This document shows positions 27,698 to 39,500 of a stretch of 64,000 bases of DNA, in pieces. Positions within the stretch are counted from its first letter, which is position 1. Each line of letters starts with the position of its first letter. Position numbers and translations under genes: made by a program. The notes beneath the pieces were generated by a model that was given only the letters and a program-made list of their open reading frames with translations, had not been told where the DNA came from and made no database searches. This DNA comes from Adiantum capillus-veneris (taxonomy: Eukaryota > Streptophyta > Polypodiopsida > Polypodiales > Pteridaceae), in contig CM043956.1 of the NCBI GenBank assembly GCA_014529385.2, positions 61,906,620 to 61,970,619 on the forward strand, in the 5' to 3' direction.

Positions 27698-27742
27698 ACT
27701 GATGAGTGTGAAGAATCCTTCATGAAGCTTAAACAAGCTCAA

Positions 27743-29530
27743 TAGCATCTATATACATGTTGTTTCCCTTGTAAGTGAAGTAGATTCTCCTTTTAAGGAA
27801 CTTCATGTTGGCAGCCATGTGGTTAAACCATGGTGTCCCTAGGATAGCATCCTCACATTGGAGAGGAGAGATGAAAACGTCTTCTTTGTTGACATAGCAT
27901 TGGACATGGAGCCTCAACGTCCCGATCAAGGGAGTAATGGAGGCTCGTTGTCCCTTGAAAGCAGTGTTGTCCATTACAACATCTTCCATCTCAAAAGATT
28001 GAATGCCCAACTTGGTGGCCAACTACGTTGATATGAATTTGTGAGTAGAGCTAGGGTCAAACAAGATGAAAGCATCATGCTCCCTTACCTTTTCCCAAGC
28101 ATAGGAGAGAGGTGATCCTTTGCAATGAGCATCCCCTTTTGGAGCTTTGATGGTGGAAGATCTAAGAGTCTCATTTTTGCAAGAATTCCTCTTGGGGCAA
28201 GAATGATAGCCATGTCCTTGCTCCCCACACTTAAAACATTTATGATCCTTACGAAAAGATTCAAGATCTTCAGGAGAGAGTTTGTTTTTACCTTTGTAAA
28301 CTCCCTTCTCCTTGGACCGATTGTTGTTGTTGTTGTTGTTGTTGGAATTGACTTGGGAAGAATTTTGGTCATTGGTTTTTTCCTTTGCATGATTTTTATC
28401 TTTCTTTTCCATGGGATTGACATTCCGTCTAGCCCCTTGTTGGAAATTGATGCGCGAGAAGCAACCATGGTGTGGTGGATTACTTTGGAGATAGAACCAA
28501 GCCGTTGAGAGTTTACGTATTCGGCCATCTCTTTAGATAATCCCACACAAAATTGTTGCTTTTTCTTGGCAAAGTCTATATTTTGAAAGAAAATATCCTT
28601 GAGATGTAAATTCCAAAACTTGTCTATATATTTGTGAATAGACTCATGGGAGAGAAGCTTCAAACTGCACCATTTGGTAAGCACTTTGTCCTTTGCATCG
28701 CTTGCAAGGAATTACTTCATAATGGAAACTCGTAGAGTTTTCCATGTCTTTGGGGCTTTTTCATTGCCATGAAGGTTAGCCTACCATTGATTTCGCCAAT
28801 TTTGGAAGTGCATAGCTCATGGCATATCTTGGAGGACTCTGTGAAGCCCTCATCTCCAAAGGCCGCATCAAATTGTTGGATGAAGGCCAATACTTTTTTG
28901 GTGGCACCAAAGTGCCACCGTAGGTGAAAAAAGAGGTATTGTTTCCTCCCTCTTTGAACTTTTTGAGATTTTGCAACCTTCACCATGGAGGGTATGATTT
29001 ACAATGTCCTCCCCTCTTGTATTCTCTACAAGAATAGTCATATCTTTTGTCGGAAGAGGAGGAAGGTGAAGAAGAAGGAGAAGAGGGTGACCTCTTTCTT
29101 GCCCTTTTCTTCCTTTGTTTCCTCTCTTCCCTTTTGGACCAATGAGAAGAAGGATTGTGGGTTGGATGTTTCCTCTTGGGAGGAGTTGGCGATAGTCTAG
29201 ACCGCCGCCTTCATGGAGCCACATCTTTAGAGGAACTTAAAGTTTCATTACTTTCTTGCTCTTTGGATTCCTTCTCTGTATGGGGGAGAGTATTCTTTTG
29301 GGGGTCTCTTCAAGAGGCCTCCTAATCTCTCTCTCCTCTTGGAGAGGTAGGGTAATCCCACAAGCACAAAGTTGTTGAGTAATTTTGTCTTGCAAAGTAG
29401 GGTTGCCCATAGCTTGCTGCAACCTAGTAACAAGGAAATTGACAAACATGAGGACATCATCATTAGCACATTCATGTGAAAAATCAAAGCTATCAATGTT
29501 CATTCTACTCTCTTGGTTATTGTTAGCCAT
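27743..29530 (-). pseudogene. gag-pol: Element C: inverted gypsy fragment, gag to protease
   Basis: Minus-strand start MANNNQESRM at 29,530, as in A and F. Gag core phrases FIQQFDAAFGDEGF and LSKEMAEYVNSQR, then a zinc knuckle CFKCGEQGHGYHSC (complete CCHC) near 28,200-28,245, then protease FDPSSTHKFIS near 28,030-28,060 and the post-protease region to about 27,743, ending at MYIDAIE. Stops and frameshifts split it into at least five pieces. RT, RNase H and integrase are gone. The left end abuts element B directly, so the junction marks a deletion or rearrangement. Confidence 0.88.
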
Positions 29531-29934
29531 GTTAATTAGACTTATGTGTTTACTTAGTGTATACTTTGGCAATTCAAAACCTTAATTGTTGCTACTCCTC
29601 TTAGCCTTTGAAAATTGGTAGTTAAGTATTTACACTCATGGCTCAAAGTGGTAAATTATAGAGAGTAGTGAAGTGGGTCTAATATTGGAGAGCTGCTAAG
29701 GGCTAGCTCCTTTCAGACTTCTTATCGCTCAATAATGGTAAACCAAAAGGAAAGTCTAAAAAGACCCCATTATTAAGTCCAAAGCTCTCGAGGTGTGCAC
29801 CATATCCCACATAGTGAGATCAACAAAATTGATAATAGATCCCAGTCCTACTTACCCTAATATAAATAACAAATTCAACCATTAATAGGCTACTTAAGGA
29901 CCTCTCTTCTTAAGCAAGAAAAGAGAAACTAAAT

Positions 29935-29946
29935 GCTTTGATACCA
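29935..29946 (-). promoter_or_regulatory. Element C primer-binding site
   Basis: GCTTTGATACCA is the reverse complement of TGGTATCAAAGC, one base off the initiator-tRNA type site. One spacer base separates it from the LTR end at 29,948, the same geometry as in A and E. Confidence 0.85.
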
Positions 29947-29947
29947 A

Positions 29948-30010
29948 TGTAATCGAAATGGCCTATTAACTTTGAGAGTAGTGGAATTAGAAAATTAAAG
30001 AAATCACTTT
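29948..30010 (-). repeat. Element C 5' LTR remnant, about 60 bp
   Basis: Begins TGTAATCG (the reverse of an LTR end) after the primer site, and is cut off where an inverted gag-protease segment starts near 30,011. Confidence 0.7.
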
Positions 30011-30340
30011 TGACAAGATGAAGGCATCATGCTCCCTTACCTTTCCCCAAGCATAGGAGAGAGGCGATCTTTTGCAATAAGCATCCTCTTTTGGAGCTTC
30101 GATAGTGGAAGCTCTAGGAGTCTCATCGCAGGCATTTCTCTTGGGGCAAGAACGATACCCATGTTCTTGCCCCCACACTTAAAACATTTATCCTCCTTGC
30201 AAAAAGCTTCAAGATCTCCAAGAGAGAGTTTATTTTTAACTTTTTAAACTCCTTTGTCCTTAGACATTTTGTTGTTGTTGTTGTTGTTGGAATTGCCTTG
30301 GGAAGAATTTTGGGCATTGGTTTCCTCTTTGCATCACTCT
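30011..30340 (-). pseudogene. Inverted gag/protease fragment, left outer arm of a palindrome
   Basis: Minus strand encodes the end of gag (Asn/Thr-rich linker, knuckle region) and the start of protease. The same segment occurs in opposite orientation at 31,846-32,171, the beginning of element D. By eye the two are more than 90% alike. The knuckle reads through a frameshift. Together with the D copy it forms the outer arms of an inverted duplication. Confidence 0.85.
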
Positions 30341-30404
30341 TGTCTCTCTCTCTCTCTCTCTCTCTCCCTCTCTCTCTCTCTCTCAACCACCCTCTCACTC
30401 TGTA

Positions 30405-30465
<61 letters not shown>
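30341..30465. repeat. CT-rich microsatellite block
   Basis: Three CT tracts separated by short unique text (AACCACCCTCTCAC and TGTATGGTTT). The last tract abuts the left arm of the central hairpin. Confidence 0.95.
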
Positions 30466-30468
<3 letters not shown>

Positions 30469-30784
30469 ATCTAATCCTTCATAGTATTGTTGCTAGCATG
30501 CACAAAAAACAAATACATGCTTTACACATGTTAAATGAATAAAACTAACCAGTGGGCATTTATTGCACCGTATAATTTTGATTGAGAGGTACAATATTTG
30601 TTGGCATGCTCATTGTAGTGCTCTCTCGCTAAGGTCCTACAATAAGCATGCCAACAAATATTGTACCTCTCAATCAAAATTATACGGTGCAATAAATGCC
30701 CACTGGTTAGTTTTATTCATTTAACATGTGTAAAGCATGTATTTGTTTTTTGTGCATGCTAGCAACGATACTATGAACGATTAG

Positions 30785-30790
<6 letters not shown>
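30466..30790. repeat. Near-perfect inverted repeat, ~153-bp arms, 18-base loop
   Basis: Left arm about 30,466-30,618, loop 30,619-30,636, right arm 30,637-30,790. The arms differ at three bases and one 2-base indel, about 98% identity. The complementary CT and GA tracts on the two sides lengthen the potential stem to about 200 bp per arm. No coding motif, no TIR/TSD typical of a MITE was recognised. RNA from either strand would fold into one long hairpin. Confidence 0.93.
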
Positions 30791-30836
<46 letters not shown>

Positions 30837-30864
30837 AGGAAGAATAAGATACCGTCTTGCAACC

Positions 30865-30918
<54 letters not shown>

Positions 30919-30977
30919 AGAAGAAGAAGAAGAAGAAGAAGAAGAAGAAGAAGATACAGCTTGCAGCCTGCATACTT

Positions 30978-31021
<44 letters not shown>

Positions 31022-31050
31022 GAGAGAGAGACATCATCCATCACGAGAGA
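30787..31050. repeat. GA, AGA and GA microsatellite block
   Basis: Tracts (GA) 30,787-30,831, (GA) 30,869-30,914, (AGA) about 30,913-30,953 and (GA) 30,980-31,031 with short unique spacers. Ser/Leu and Arg/Glu open frames across them are artefacts. Confidence 0.95.
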
Positions 31051-31296
31051 GAGAAAGAGAGATAGTGAAAGAAAACAGCTCAGAAGAGCATTACACAAGG
31101 TGACAATGCAGAGGGTCTTGCTGTCCATCAGAGAAACCAAAATTCTACATATACCTACAGTTATGAGAGAGAGAGACATAGAGAGGGAAGTAGATTAAGA
31201 GCAGGGAAAGGGGATACAGAGAGTAGTGTTCTGTGTGTGTATGCTAAACTAGAAATGGTATGTTATTGGGACTACTACATAAGCCACGATATAGAA

Positions 31297-31847
<551 letters not shown>

Positions 31848-31850
<3 letters not shown>

Positions 31851-32363
31851 TGATGCAAAGAAGAAAACCAATGCCCAAAATTCTTCCCAAGGCAATTCCA
31901 ACAACAACAACATCAACAATCTGTCTAAGGAAAAAGGTGTTTACAAAGGTAAAAACAAACTCTCTCTTGAAGATCTTGAAGCTTTTTGCAAGGACGATAA
32001 ATGTTTGAAGTGTGGGGAGCAAGGACATGGGTATCGTTCTTGCCCCAAGAGAAATGCCCGCAATGAGACTCCTAGAGCTTCCACTATCGAAGCTCCAAAA
32101 GAGGATGCTTATTGAAAAAGATCAACTCTCTTCTTGCTTGGGGAAAGGTAACGGAGCATGATTCCTTCATCTTGTTTGTCCCTGGCTCTACTCACAACTT
32201 CATATCAATGGAGTTGGCCACCAAGTTGGGCATTCAAGCTTTCGAGATGGGAGATACTGTAACGGCCGACATCGTTTTCAGAGGACATCAAGCCTCTCTT
32301 ACTCCCTTGATTGGGAAGTTGAGGCTTCATGTCCAAAGGTATGTCGACAAAGATTTTTTTTAA
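31848..32363 (+). pseudogene. Element D gag end and protease start
   Basis: Element D begins here, mid-gag. The knuckle CLKCGEQGHGYRSC is complete CCHC, followed by a linker to a stop after EDAY. In the next frame FVPGSTHNFISMELATKLGI gives the protease active-site region, where the catalytic Asp position is Val. A frameshift near 32,110 separates the two. The first ~325 bp match the inverted arm at 30,011-30,340. Confidence 0.88.
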
Positions 32364-32561
32364 ATCTCTCCTTTCCAACATGAGGATGTTATCCTAGGGG
32401 CTAACATGAAGCTCCCTGAAAGAAGAATCTACTTCACCTACAAGGAAAAGAGCACGTATATAGATGCTAATGAGTCCGGTTGTACTATACCACTTGTAAA
32501 TTCACCTACTTCTGATAAGTCAATAAAAAGCTCAGGTTTTGCATACATGATTTTTGTCAAA

Positions 32562-33060
32562 GAGTCCCTAAAAGATCCTAATGTTTCATCAAATGTAAAT
32601 GGTAGGAATCAAGAAGAGTTAGAATTGTATAAGGATTCCACGATGTGCTCATGGATGATATCCCTATGGACTTACCTGCAAAACGAGTCCCTAAAAGATC
32701 CTAATGTTTCATCAAATGTAAATGGTAGGAATCAAGAAGAGTTAGACTTGTATAAGGATTCCACGATGTGCTCATCAATGATATCCCTATGGACTTACCT
32801 GCAAAACGAGGGGATGATGAACATTGAATTGAGCTCCTACCAGGAAGCTCATTGCCTAACATGCCCCCTAAAGAGTCTCTAAAAGATCCTAATGTTTCAT
32901 CAAATGTAAATGGTAGGAATCAAGAAGAGTTAGACTTGTATAAGGATTCCACGATGTGCTCATCGATGATATCCCTATGGACTTACCTGCAAAACGAGGG
33001 GATGATGACCATTGAATTGAGTTCCCACCAGGAAGCTCACTGCCTAACAAGCCCCCTTAT
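32562..33060 (+). repeat. Tandem triplication within element D pol
   Basis: The phrase GAGTCCCTAAAAGATCC recurs at 32,562, 32,685 and (as GAGTCTCTAAAAGATCC) 32,873. Periods are 123 and 188 bp, so the copies differ in length. The segment encodes the linker between protease and RT. Elements A, E and F have it once. Confidence 0.92.
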
Positions 33061-33069
33061 CGAGTTTCC

Positions 33070-34037
33070 CAAGCTCAACAAGAGGAGATCATGAGGCAAG
33101 TGTAGGAACTGGTAGACAAAGGAATGGTGAGGCCTAGCTCCTCTCCCTTTTGTTCCCCAATCCTTTTAGTGCAAAAGAAAGATGGTACATACAGCAAGTG
33201 TGTGGACTATCAAGCACTAAACCATATCACTATCAAAAACAGATTTCTAGTGCCTCGTGTAAAAGATCTGTTTGATAATCTACAAGGCTCTACCTACTTC
33301 AATAGGATTGACCTTAAAAGTGGTTATCATCAAATAAGGATAGTGGATGACGATATCCTAAAGACCGTGTTTCGTACAACATTTGGCCTTGATGAATATC
33401 TATTCATGCCTTTTGGCTTGACTAATGGACTAGTCACGTTCAATTGTCTAATGGAGAAAATCTTCAGACCCTACCGAAAATTCACTGGAGTGTTCTTTGC
33501 TCTAAGTCCTTGGAGGAACACAAGCAACATCTCCAAGTGATTTTTCAAGCATTGAGGGAGAACAAGCTTTTTCTCAATCAAAAGAAAAGTGAATTTTTCC
33601 TTCAAGAGATTCAATACTTAGGTCATATTATCTCTCAAGATGGTATCCGCATGGATCCATCAAAGTTGGAGGTAATAAAGCATGGCCTCATCCAAGGAAT
33701 CTACATGAGATAAGAAGATTTATTGGTATGTGTGCATAATATAGACGCTTCATAGCAAAATTCTTTCAAATAGAAAGACCATTACATGACTTAACTAAGA
33801 TGAAAGTTAAGTATTCATGGACTACTAAGGATCCAAATGCTTTTGACAAGCTCAAAGAAAAGCTTACCTCTAGTTCTCATGCTTCCGAATCTCTCAAAGC
33901 CAGTTGAGGTCCAATGTGATGCTTGTGGTGATTGCCTTGGAGCAGTCTTGCTTCAAGAAGGGCATGCCATAGGATATGAGAGCCGAAGGCTCAATATGGA
34001 TGAACGGGTCTTACGCATTTATGAGAAAGATCTTCTA
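33070..34037 (+). pseudogene. pol: Element D RT and first part of RNase H
   Basis: RT motifs VQKKDGTY, RIDLKSGYHQIRIV and MPFGLTN are clear. The catalytic segment is lost: after the phrase FTGVFF (about 33,499) 16 bp present in F are missing, removing the FDD motif and shifting the frame. The connection HIISQDGIRMDPSKLEVIK and RNase H CDACGDCLGAVLLQEGHAIGYESRRL follow in other frames. RNase H is interrupted at 34,037 by the CACTA element. Unlike A, the codon at the A stop position is still CGA (Arg). Confidence 0.9.
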
Positions 34038-34099
34038 CACTACAAGAGGTTGTGTGCACTTGTGACACTGTTAGAGATGAAAATTGGGTTTTTATACTC

Positions 34100-34235
34100 C
34101 TTGGCGTCGCTAAGACCGTCACTAAGAGCGTCGATACGGGAACATCGCTATAACTGTCATCGCTATATGCGTCGCTATAATGTCACTATATAACAATGCC
34201 TATAGCAACGATCATAGCGACGTTTACATGCCACC
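34100..34235. promoter_or_regulatory. CACTA left subterminal repeat array
   Basis: Variants of GTCGCTAT(A/G) occur about nine times in 135 bp, seven in direct and two (TATAGCAACG, CATAGCGACG) in reverse orientation. In En/Spm, subterminal motifs of this kind bind TnpA. That these are binding sites here is inference from position and repetition. Confidence 0.8.
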
Positions 34236-35036
34236 TAAAGTGACGCCCGAGATAAATTTTTTTTGGTGGCAGGACATTCAAGGTAAGGCATTGAATGCCT
34301 TGCCACCCATCAACCATATTGAATGCTTCATTAATTGATTCACCTTTGAAAGAAAGTGCAAGCTTAGATATAGACCCAAAGTAGTCACCCACAAGACAAT
34401 ATAACCATTAACTCCATCAACCATAGTATTGTTTGCAGAATAAAAATACAAAATTGACAAAAGTAAATTGATGAAAGTAAATCAATTACAATTGTACACA
34501 TCATAGGCAAAATCACTTGATTGTTAAACTTTGCAAATGTAATAGTTACAACACCATCGTCATTATTGAAAAAATATACATGGTTTTCAAAAAGACGTAT
34601 AAACGTCATCTCATGATACATATGCTATGACAAAAGGAAACTAATGCTATCTAGCTGCGGCTAGACTGACGTCATCTAATCAGACGTCTCATCGCGTCCA
34701 AGCGGCGTATCTGTCGGATTCTACAAAAAAACAAACAAGACAGCTTTCTGTAAGTATAAACATATAGCGACCTTTATAAAACAATACGACAAGTGGAAAA
34801 GAGTAAACCCTAATACTAACCATGCCACCGCAAGAACTCAGAATGTCCATCAGGTCTTTTAAGCCCTTCCTACCTACGTACTTGCGCTCATACGGTGTGG
34901 GGTCATGTCCTATCATCAACCACTGTCAAAACATACAAAGAATCCATTATGTTAGAATTTTAAAACCCCTAAATCCTAAACTATCAAACCTAAAGAGCAA
35001 TGCAAAAATACTTACAAAATCGACCTCAAATGATGC
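34236..35036. other. CACTA interval downstream of the TnpA-like gene
   Basis: AT-rich, no coding motif recognised. Probably the 3' untranslated part of the minus-strand gene and non-coding end of the transposon. Confidence 0.5.
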
Positions 35037-35937
35037 CTACCTTCCGCTCCCCAAGTGGTGTGAGCTTCCTGCCTCTACTCGTGCTCTGGCTGCCTCCTTT
35101 AGTTGCTTCCACTTGTCGAGATTCTCACGTGTTGCTTTCTTTGCATTCTTCCAATCTTCCTTGGCCAGCCAATCTGGTTTGTTCCACCCATGCTTAATTT
35201 CTTTTTGCACTTCGGAATGCTTGTGCTTGCAGTATTCGCGCATTCGAACCTTCATCACGTCTTCATTGAAGCGGTCATCTCGTGTTGGAATGGGAAACTC
35301 GTCATGAAGCATGCTGATGACTCTATCTTTTAAATCACTTGGTACTTCACTCCAGGTGTTTAGTATGTAGTGTCTAAACACCTGAGAGCAAAGACCGCGC
35401 ATGCGCGAGATCACCTTCTTGCCTTCATCATCCAAGATGATGCCGCCGCTGAAGTCGATGGAGTAAGGCAAGCCCTCTCGCTAGTGACGCGTGGACTTGG
35501 GTGTCCCGGCAGGGGTCTCTAGCGGCGTGTCGATGGGGGTACGGACGTCAGGTGTCTCCATTGGAGTTTGGACCCCGAAGCGAGGAGTGTCAACTAGAGT
35601 GACTCTGGGAGGAGTAGCTAGTGGTGTGTAGCCGCTAGGAACAACCGTCACTCGTGCAAAACTTGGTGTAGATGGCAATGCCGTGGTTGGTGTCGAGGCG
35701 GTCAAAGAAGGGGAGGGTAAAGAGCCTCGTCGAACACGAGGCGGTGTCGAGGCATTGGCGGTGGCATCCCCACAACAACTGCCGCCGCCACCACTAGAGC
35801 GCCGGTGCCTAGACGAGTGTGAAGATCTTCTCGTTGACATCGAAGCTTCAGAGCGCACTGAATGCTCCGAAACAGAGGAAAGGCGGCCAGAGTAGGAACG
35901 CGTGATGGTGCACCAGAAAGAAACTCCTCATCATCCA
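35037..35937 (-). pseudogene. CACTA TnpA-like (Transposase_24/Ptta type) gene
   Basis: Minus-strand frame with a possible start MDDEEF at 35,937, a shift of frame near 35,880, a Ser-rich then Thr/Pro-rich region (repeated TPxxTP phrases) to 35,484, one TAG at 35,481-35,483, and then a helical, basic C-terminal domain to 35,037. The C-terminal part has FRHYILNTWSEVPSDLKDRV, W-rich phrases and ends HHLGSGR, the layout of plant Ptta/En/Spm (Transposase_24) proteins. These are thought to bind subterminal repeats and assist transposition. About 300 codons, usual for the family or a little short. With one stop and one shift it is only slightly damaged, less than tnp2. Confidence 0.8.
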
Positions 35938-36002
35938 TACCTGCATTAAACACACAATTATTTAAACTTAATATTGAAATGAATGGAGAAGAAAACATGG
36001 AC

Positions 36003-36005
<3 letters not shown>

Positions 36006-36083
<78 letters not shown>
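36006..36083. repeat. Microsatellite (GA)39
   Basis: Uninterrupted GA tract between the TnpA-like gene and the fold-back. Confidence 0.98.
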
Positions 36084-36086
<3 letters not shown>

Positions 36087-36151
36087 CATAAAGGGGGAGG
36101 GATTCCTGTGTAGAGATATTTCGTTGAATTTTTGTGAATTTGTAAAAGCAA

Positions 36152-36390
36152 TGCGCTTCGGGTGCGATGGAGACTGAAGCTGCATCGCAAAGGTCTGCTC
36201 ATACTAGAAGTTGCTTGCCCCACCACTAAATCTAATTGATCGGGTGAAAGAGATGCTGAGAAGCAGTAGTAGTTCTTCTTAGTGTCTCTTTCACCCGATC
36301 AGCTAGATTTAGTGGTGGGACGAGCAGCATCTATATTGAGCAAGCCAGCTTCACGATTGCAGCTTCAGTCTCCATCCTACTCAGAGCGCA
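36152..36390. repeat. 239-bp fold-back inside the CACTA element
   Basis: Arms 36,152-36,263 and 36,275-36,390 around an 11-base loop. The inner 51 bp pair at about 45 positions. The outer part has a perfect 19-bp stem (36,166-36,184 with 36,358-36,376). The middle is looser. It lies in the non-coding gap between tnp2 and the TnpA-like gene. RNA across it would form a mismatched hairpin similar in size to plant miRNA precursors or fold-back MITEs. I saw no clear target duplication. Confidence 0.88.
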
Positions 36391-36592
36391 GTCGTCGTCG
36401 TCCTTGCTTGTGAGAACATACCTAGAGCATACGTACCTGGAGTGGATGCAAAGACCATTAAATACAATGAAACAATGACCATTAAATACAATGACGCAAT
36501 GACACATATAGACAAAAATGGACAAAAAGCCACGTGAATACAATATACATTGTAAAACGGAGCTAGATTGTTCAAATACAATATTTATGGCT

Positions 36593-39500
36593 TTAAGAGG
36601 TCTCTCTCTCATCCTCGCAAAGCTCAACATAACTTCCTATATCTATATAGAGCTCTCCGTTTAAACAGATGTCCTTCGTTTCATTTTGTAGATCCTTTGC
36701 ATGCACCCCATAGAGAGTAGCAGCTTGATGCTCGTATGGCACCACCCTAGCGGCTTCTGACTGAGCATCTTCTCCGATCGCCTCCATTGATGCCACCGTG
36801 ATTGGCACATGGTAGCCTTCATACATTCGTGCACTACGAGGGGCTACCTCTATGATGTACCACTAGTTTGATGCAGACTTTGTAGGATGAAATATCACCT
36901 GCCAGAGCCCGATAACTTACATGAGAGCTTCCAAGAACATAACTTCTAAAATTTGATGTTAACTATTTACATATTTACTTGTTCACAATGCTCGGGTAGT
37001 ACGAAAGTGTCTCTTAGGTCAGTCCATTTCTTAGTTGAATCCACCTCAAGAAAACCAAACTCTCCTCTACGCACAGTAGCATTGCGACCCTCCATGATTA
37101 TCTTGAACCATTGCATGTCGAACAAGTCGACAAAAAATCCTCTATAATCAATCCTCAAAATCTCTTGTAGCGTGCCGAAGTAAGTGAGTTCCGCCACCAC
37201 AGGATCTGCATCAGGGAACCGTCATCGACTAGACTGTTCAAATTTTGCCATGATTCCACAATCTTGAGTAAAACGCTTTTTGTCGATCCATTCCACCCTA
37301 AAATGTCGACCTTTACACCATCCTACTGTGTATGACTTGTACTACAACCAGCAAACATTATGAGTGGCCGTTCAAACATCTAGAAAGTCACTAGTTGTAC
37401 ATTGCAAACTTACCTTGGTCGCGCAACCCCGAGAGTACTCTCACTTCTCCTCAATCACTTCTTCACCGCACTGTTGTTCGCTTTTCAATTGGTTGTGCAA
37501 CCATCTTAAGCTCATGAATTTTGGTAGGCTCTCCAGACCCGTCGGATAGTGCATCGGTGTTTGTCTTCCCCGTCTCCACTCGATTCGTGCCCTTTGTTGC
37601 TCTTGCTTTGCATCCTCATATTGTGAAATCCACTTTTGCATCACTGGATTGTGAAGCATACAAAAGCGGTTGATTTTAGCCTCTAGATCTTCGATCATCT
37701 TCTTCTCAACACCGCGATTGCACATGGAAATCCCAGATATGCGCTCATCATCTGTGGTTCGCCATAGCGTGTCCCGGGCTTTATCAAATCCGTCTAGCCA
37801 CTCTCCAATGTACACTAGGGACTCTGATACCAACCAACCTTCTGCCATGCTACCCTCTCGACGTGCCTTTTGACTCACATATCCCTTGAGCGTTTTCATG
37901 AAACGTTCTAAAAACAACATCCATCTGGAATGCACTGTGCCAACTATTTCCACCTCATCAACTATGTAAACAAGAAGGTGCATCTGAATGGTTAGCATGG
38001 TAGTAGGAAAGTGTTTCTCAAACATGCACACAACCTCCACAGCGTTTAGTTTGGCGAATGGTATGGAGTCTACGTTGATCTCCTTTTGTGAGATCCATTG
38101 CACCAACTTGGCAAGTTTGTAGATTGTGTTACGGATGTCAAGAGACAAACATCCCTCAATGGGCACCGGTAAAATAAACTACAAAACACGTGCAACAATG
38201 ATATTAAAGTCCACACACGAATTTGTTACACAATTCCCACTATGATATAGTCCACTATGAACATACCTGACACATTTTATGCCAGTCGTGTGACTTCAAA
38301 CCGGTAAGCTTTCCTTCTTTAGTAAAACACGTTTGGCGTGAGTGCATTACGCCAGTGGGGATCCGCAAAGATCAAATGGTCTCTTTTACTTTGCGTTCTT
38401 GGGCCCTTGTGAAAATCCATGGCGCTTTAGGGAGTTTTATTGATCTATTGAGATTCGGATGTTGTCTGCAACCAATATTTCTCCATACGATCCACATTTC
38501 TAAGGTCAACTCTGGCTCCCAAAGTATCTTTATTGCCGTTCAGATAGTCCCATAGTAGATTACCCACATTCTTGAATATGTGCATTGGATCAAGCAAGTG
38601 ATTGATCATGAATTGGGGCCAATATGGTAACTCTTACCATAGAGAGAGTCTCTTCATCCCTGGGGGCAAACCGTCATTACACATCTCCTTTTGCTCTAAC
38701 CATGCTTGTGAAGACATCCTCGGTGGTTCTCTTTCCAAAAATCCATCGCATAACACATGATTCTCTGGAAGATACGCTTGATGACCTTCGTAGATTTGCT
38801 TCTTCAATGAGGGAGCCCGACGTGCATTCAGTCTAGGTCCACATGTGCACATGCTCTGTATCCGCTTGTTTGAAGCCCTGCATGTATACACATGATAATA
38901 GATAAGCTTGAGAAAAACCAAGATTTGCAGTGTCTGAGTTTAAGTGTAAATCACCTCAGCATTCTGTTAGTCCGGGATAGTAATGCATGGTTCACATTAG
39001 AATTTCTCTGATCAAAGCATTCCGTCGACCTGTGTGCCGGCTCATATCCACCACTTCTATGCCAATCCACAATTTTGGTAGCTCTTCCAATAGTGGAAAA
39101 AGATACACATCCATATTCTTCACTTTATACCGCCCCGGCACCATCAAGCTTAGCCATAGGTGCCCCTCTTCGTAGTCAACCACGGGGGAATGTTGTAGTT
39201 AACGATGACAACGGGCCATACACTATAAGATGTTGATCTTTGACCAAATGGATTTACGCCATCCATAGCCATGCCTAGGCGTAAATTTCGAGCTTCCCTA
39301 GCAAAACTCGACCATGTTTCATCTATATGTTTCTAGGCTATGCAATCTGCAGGAATCCGCACCACACCATCCAAAGATTTATTCTCCTCATGCCATGATG
39401 CTAGGGCGGCCATGGACTTACATTTGAAGAAATGGTTGATGCGAGGAAGCAGAGGAAAATGTCGCAAAAGCTTTTGTGGAATTTTTGTTCCGTGGAGCTC

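Larger units (their letters stand above)
21404..27742 (+). mobile_element. Element B: truncated gypsy retrotransposon of a second lineage
   Basis: The interior runs from the primer site through a long repeat-bearing leader, gag, protease and RT, then stops inside the start of RNase H where the inverted element C begins (about 27,742). No integrase and no 3' LTR were found. The primer site, a YMDD-type RT and two knuckle-like motifs set it apart from the other gypsy copies. A and C share none of its sequence. Confidence 0.8.

Noticed and set aside
34822-35307. Plus-strand 161-codon frame over the TnpA-like gene
   Set aside because: Shadow of the minus-strand coding frame, which has the family motifs.
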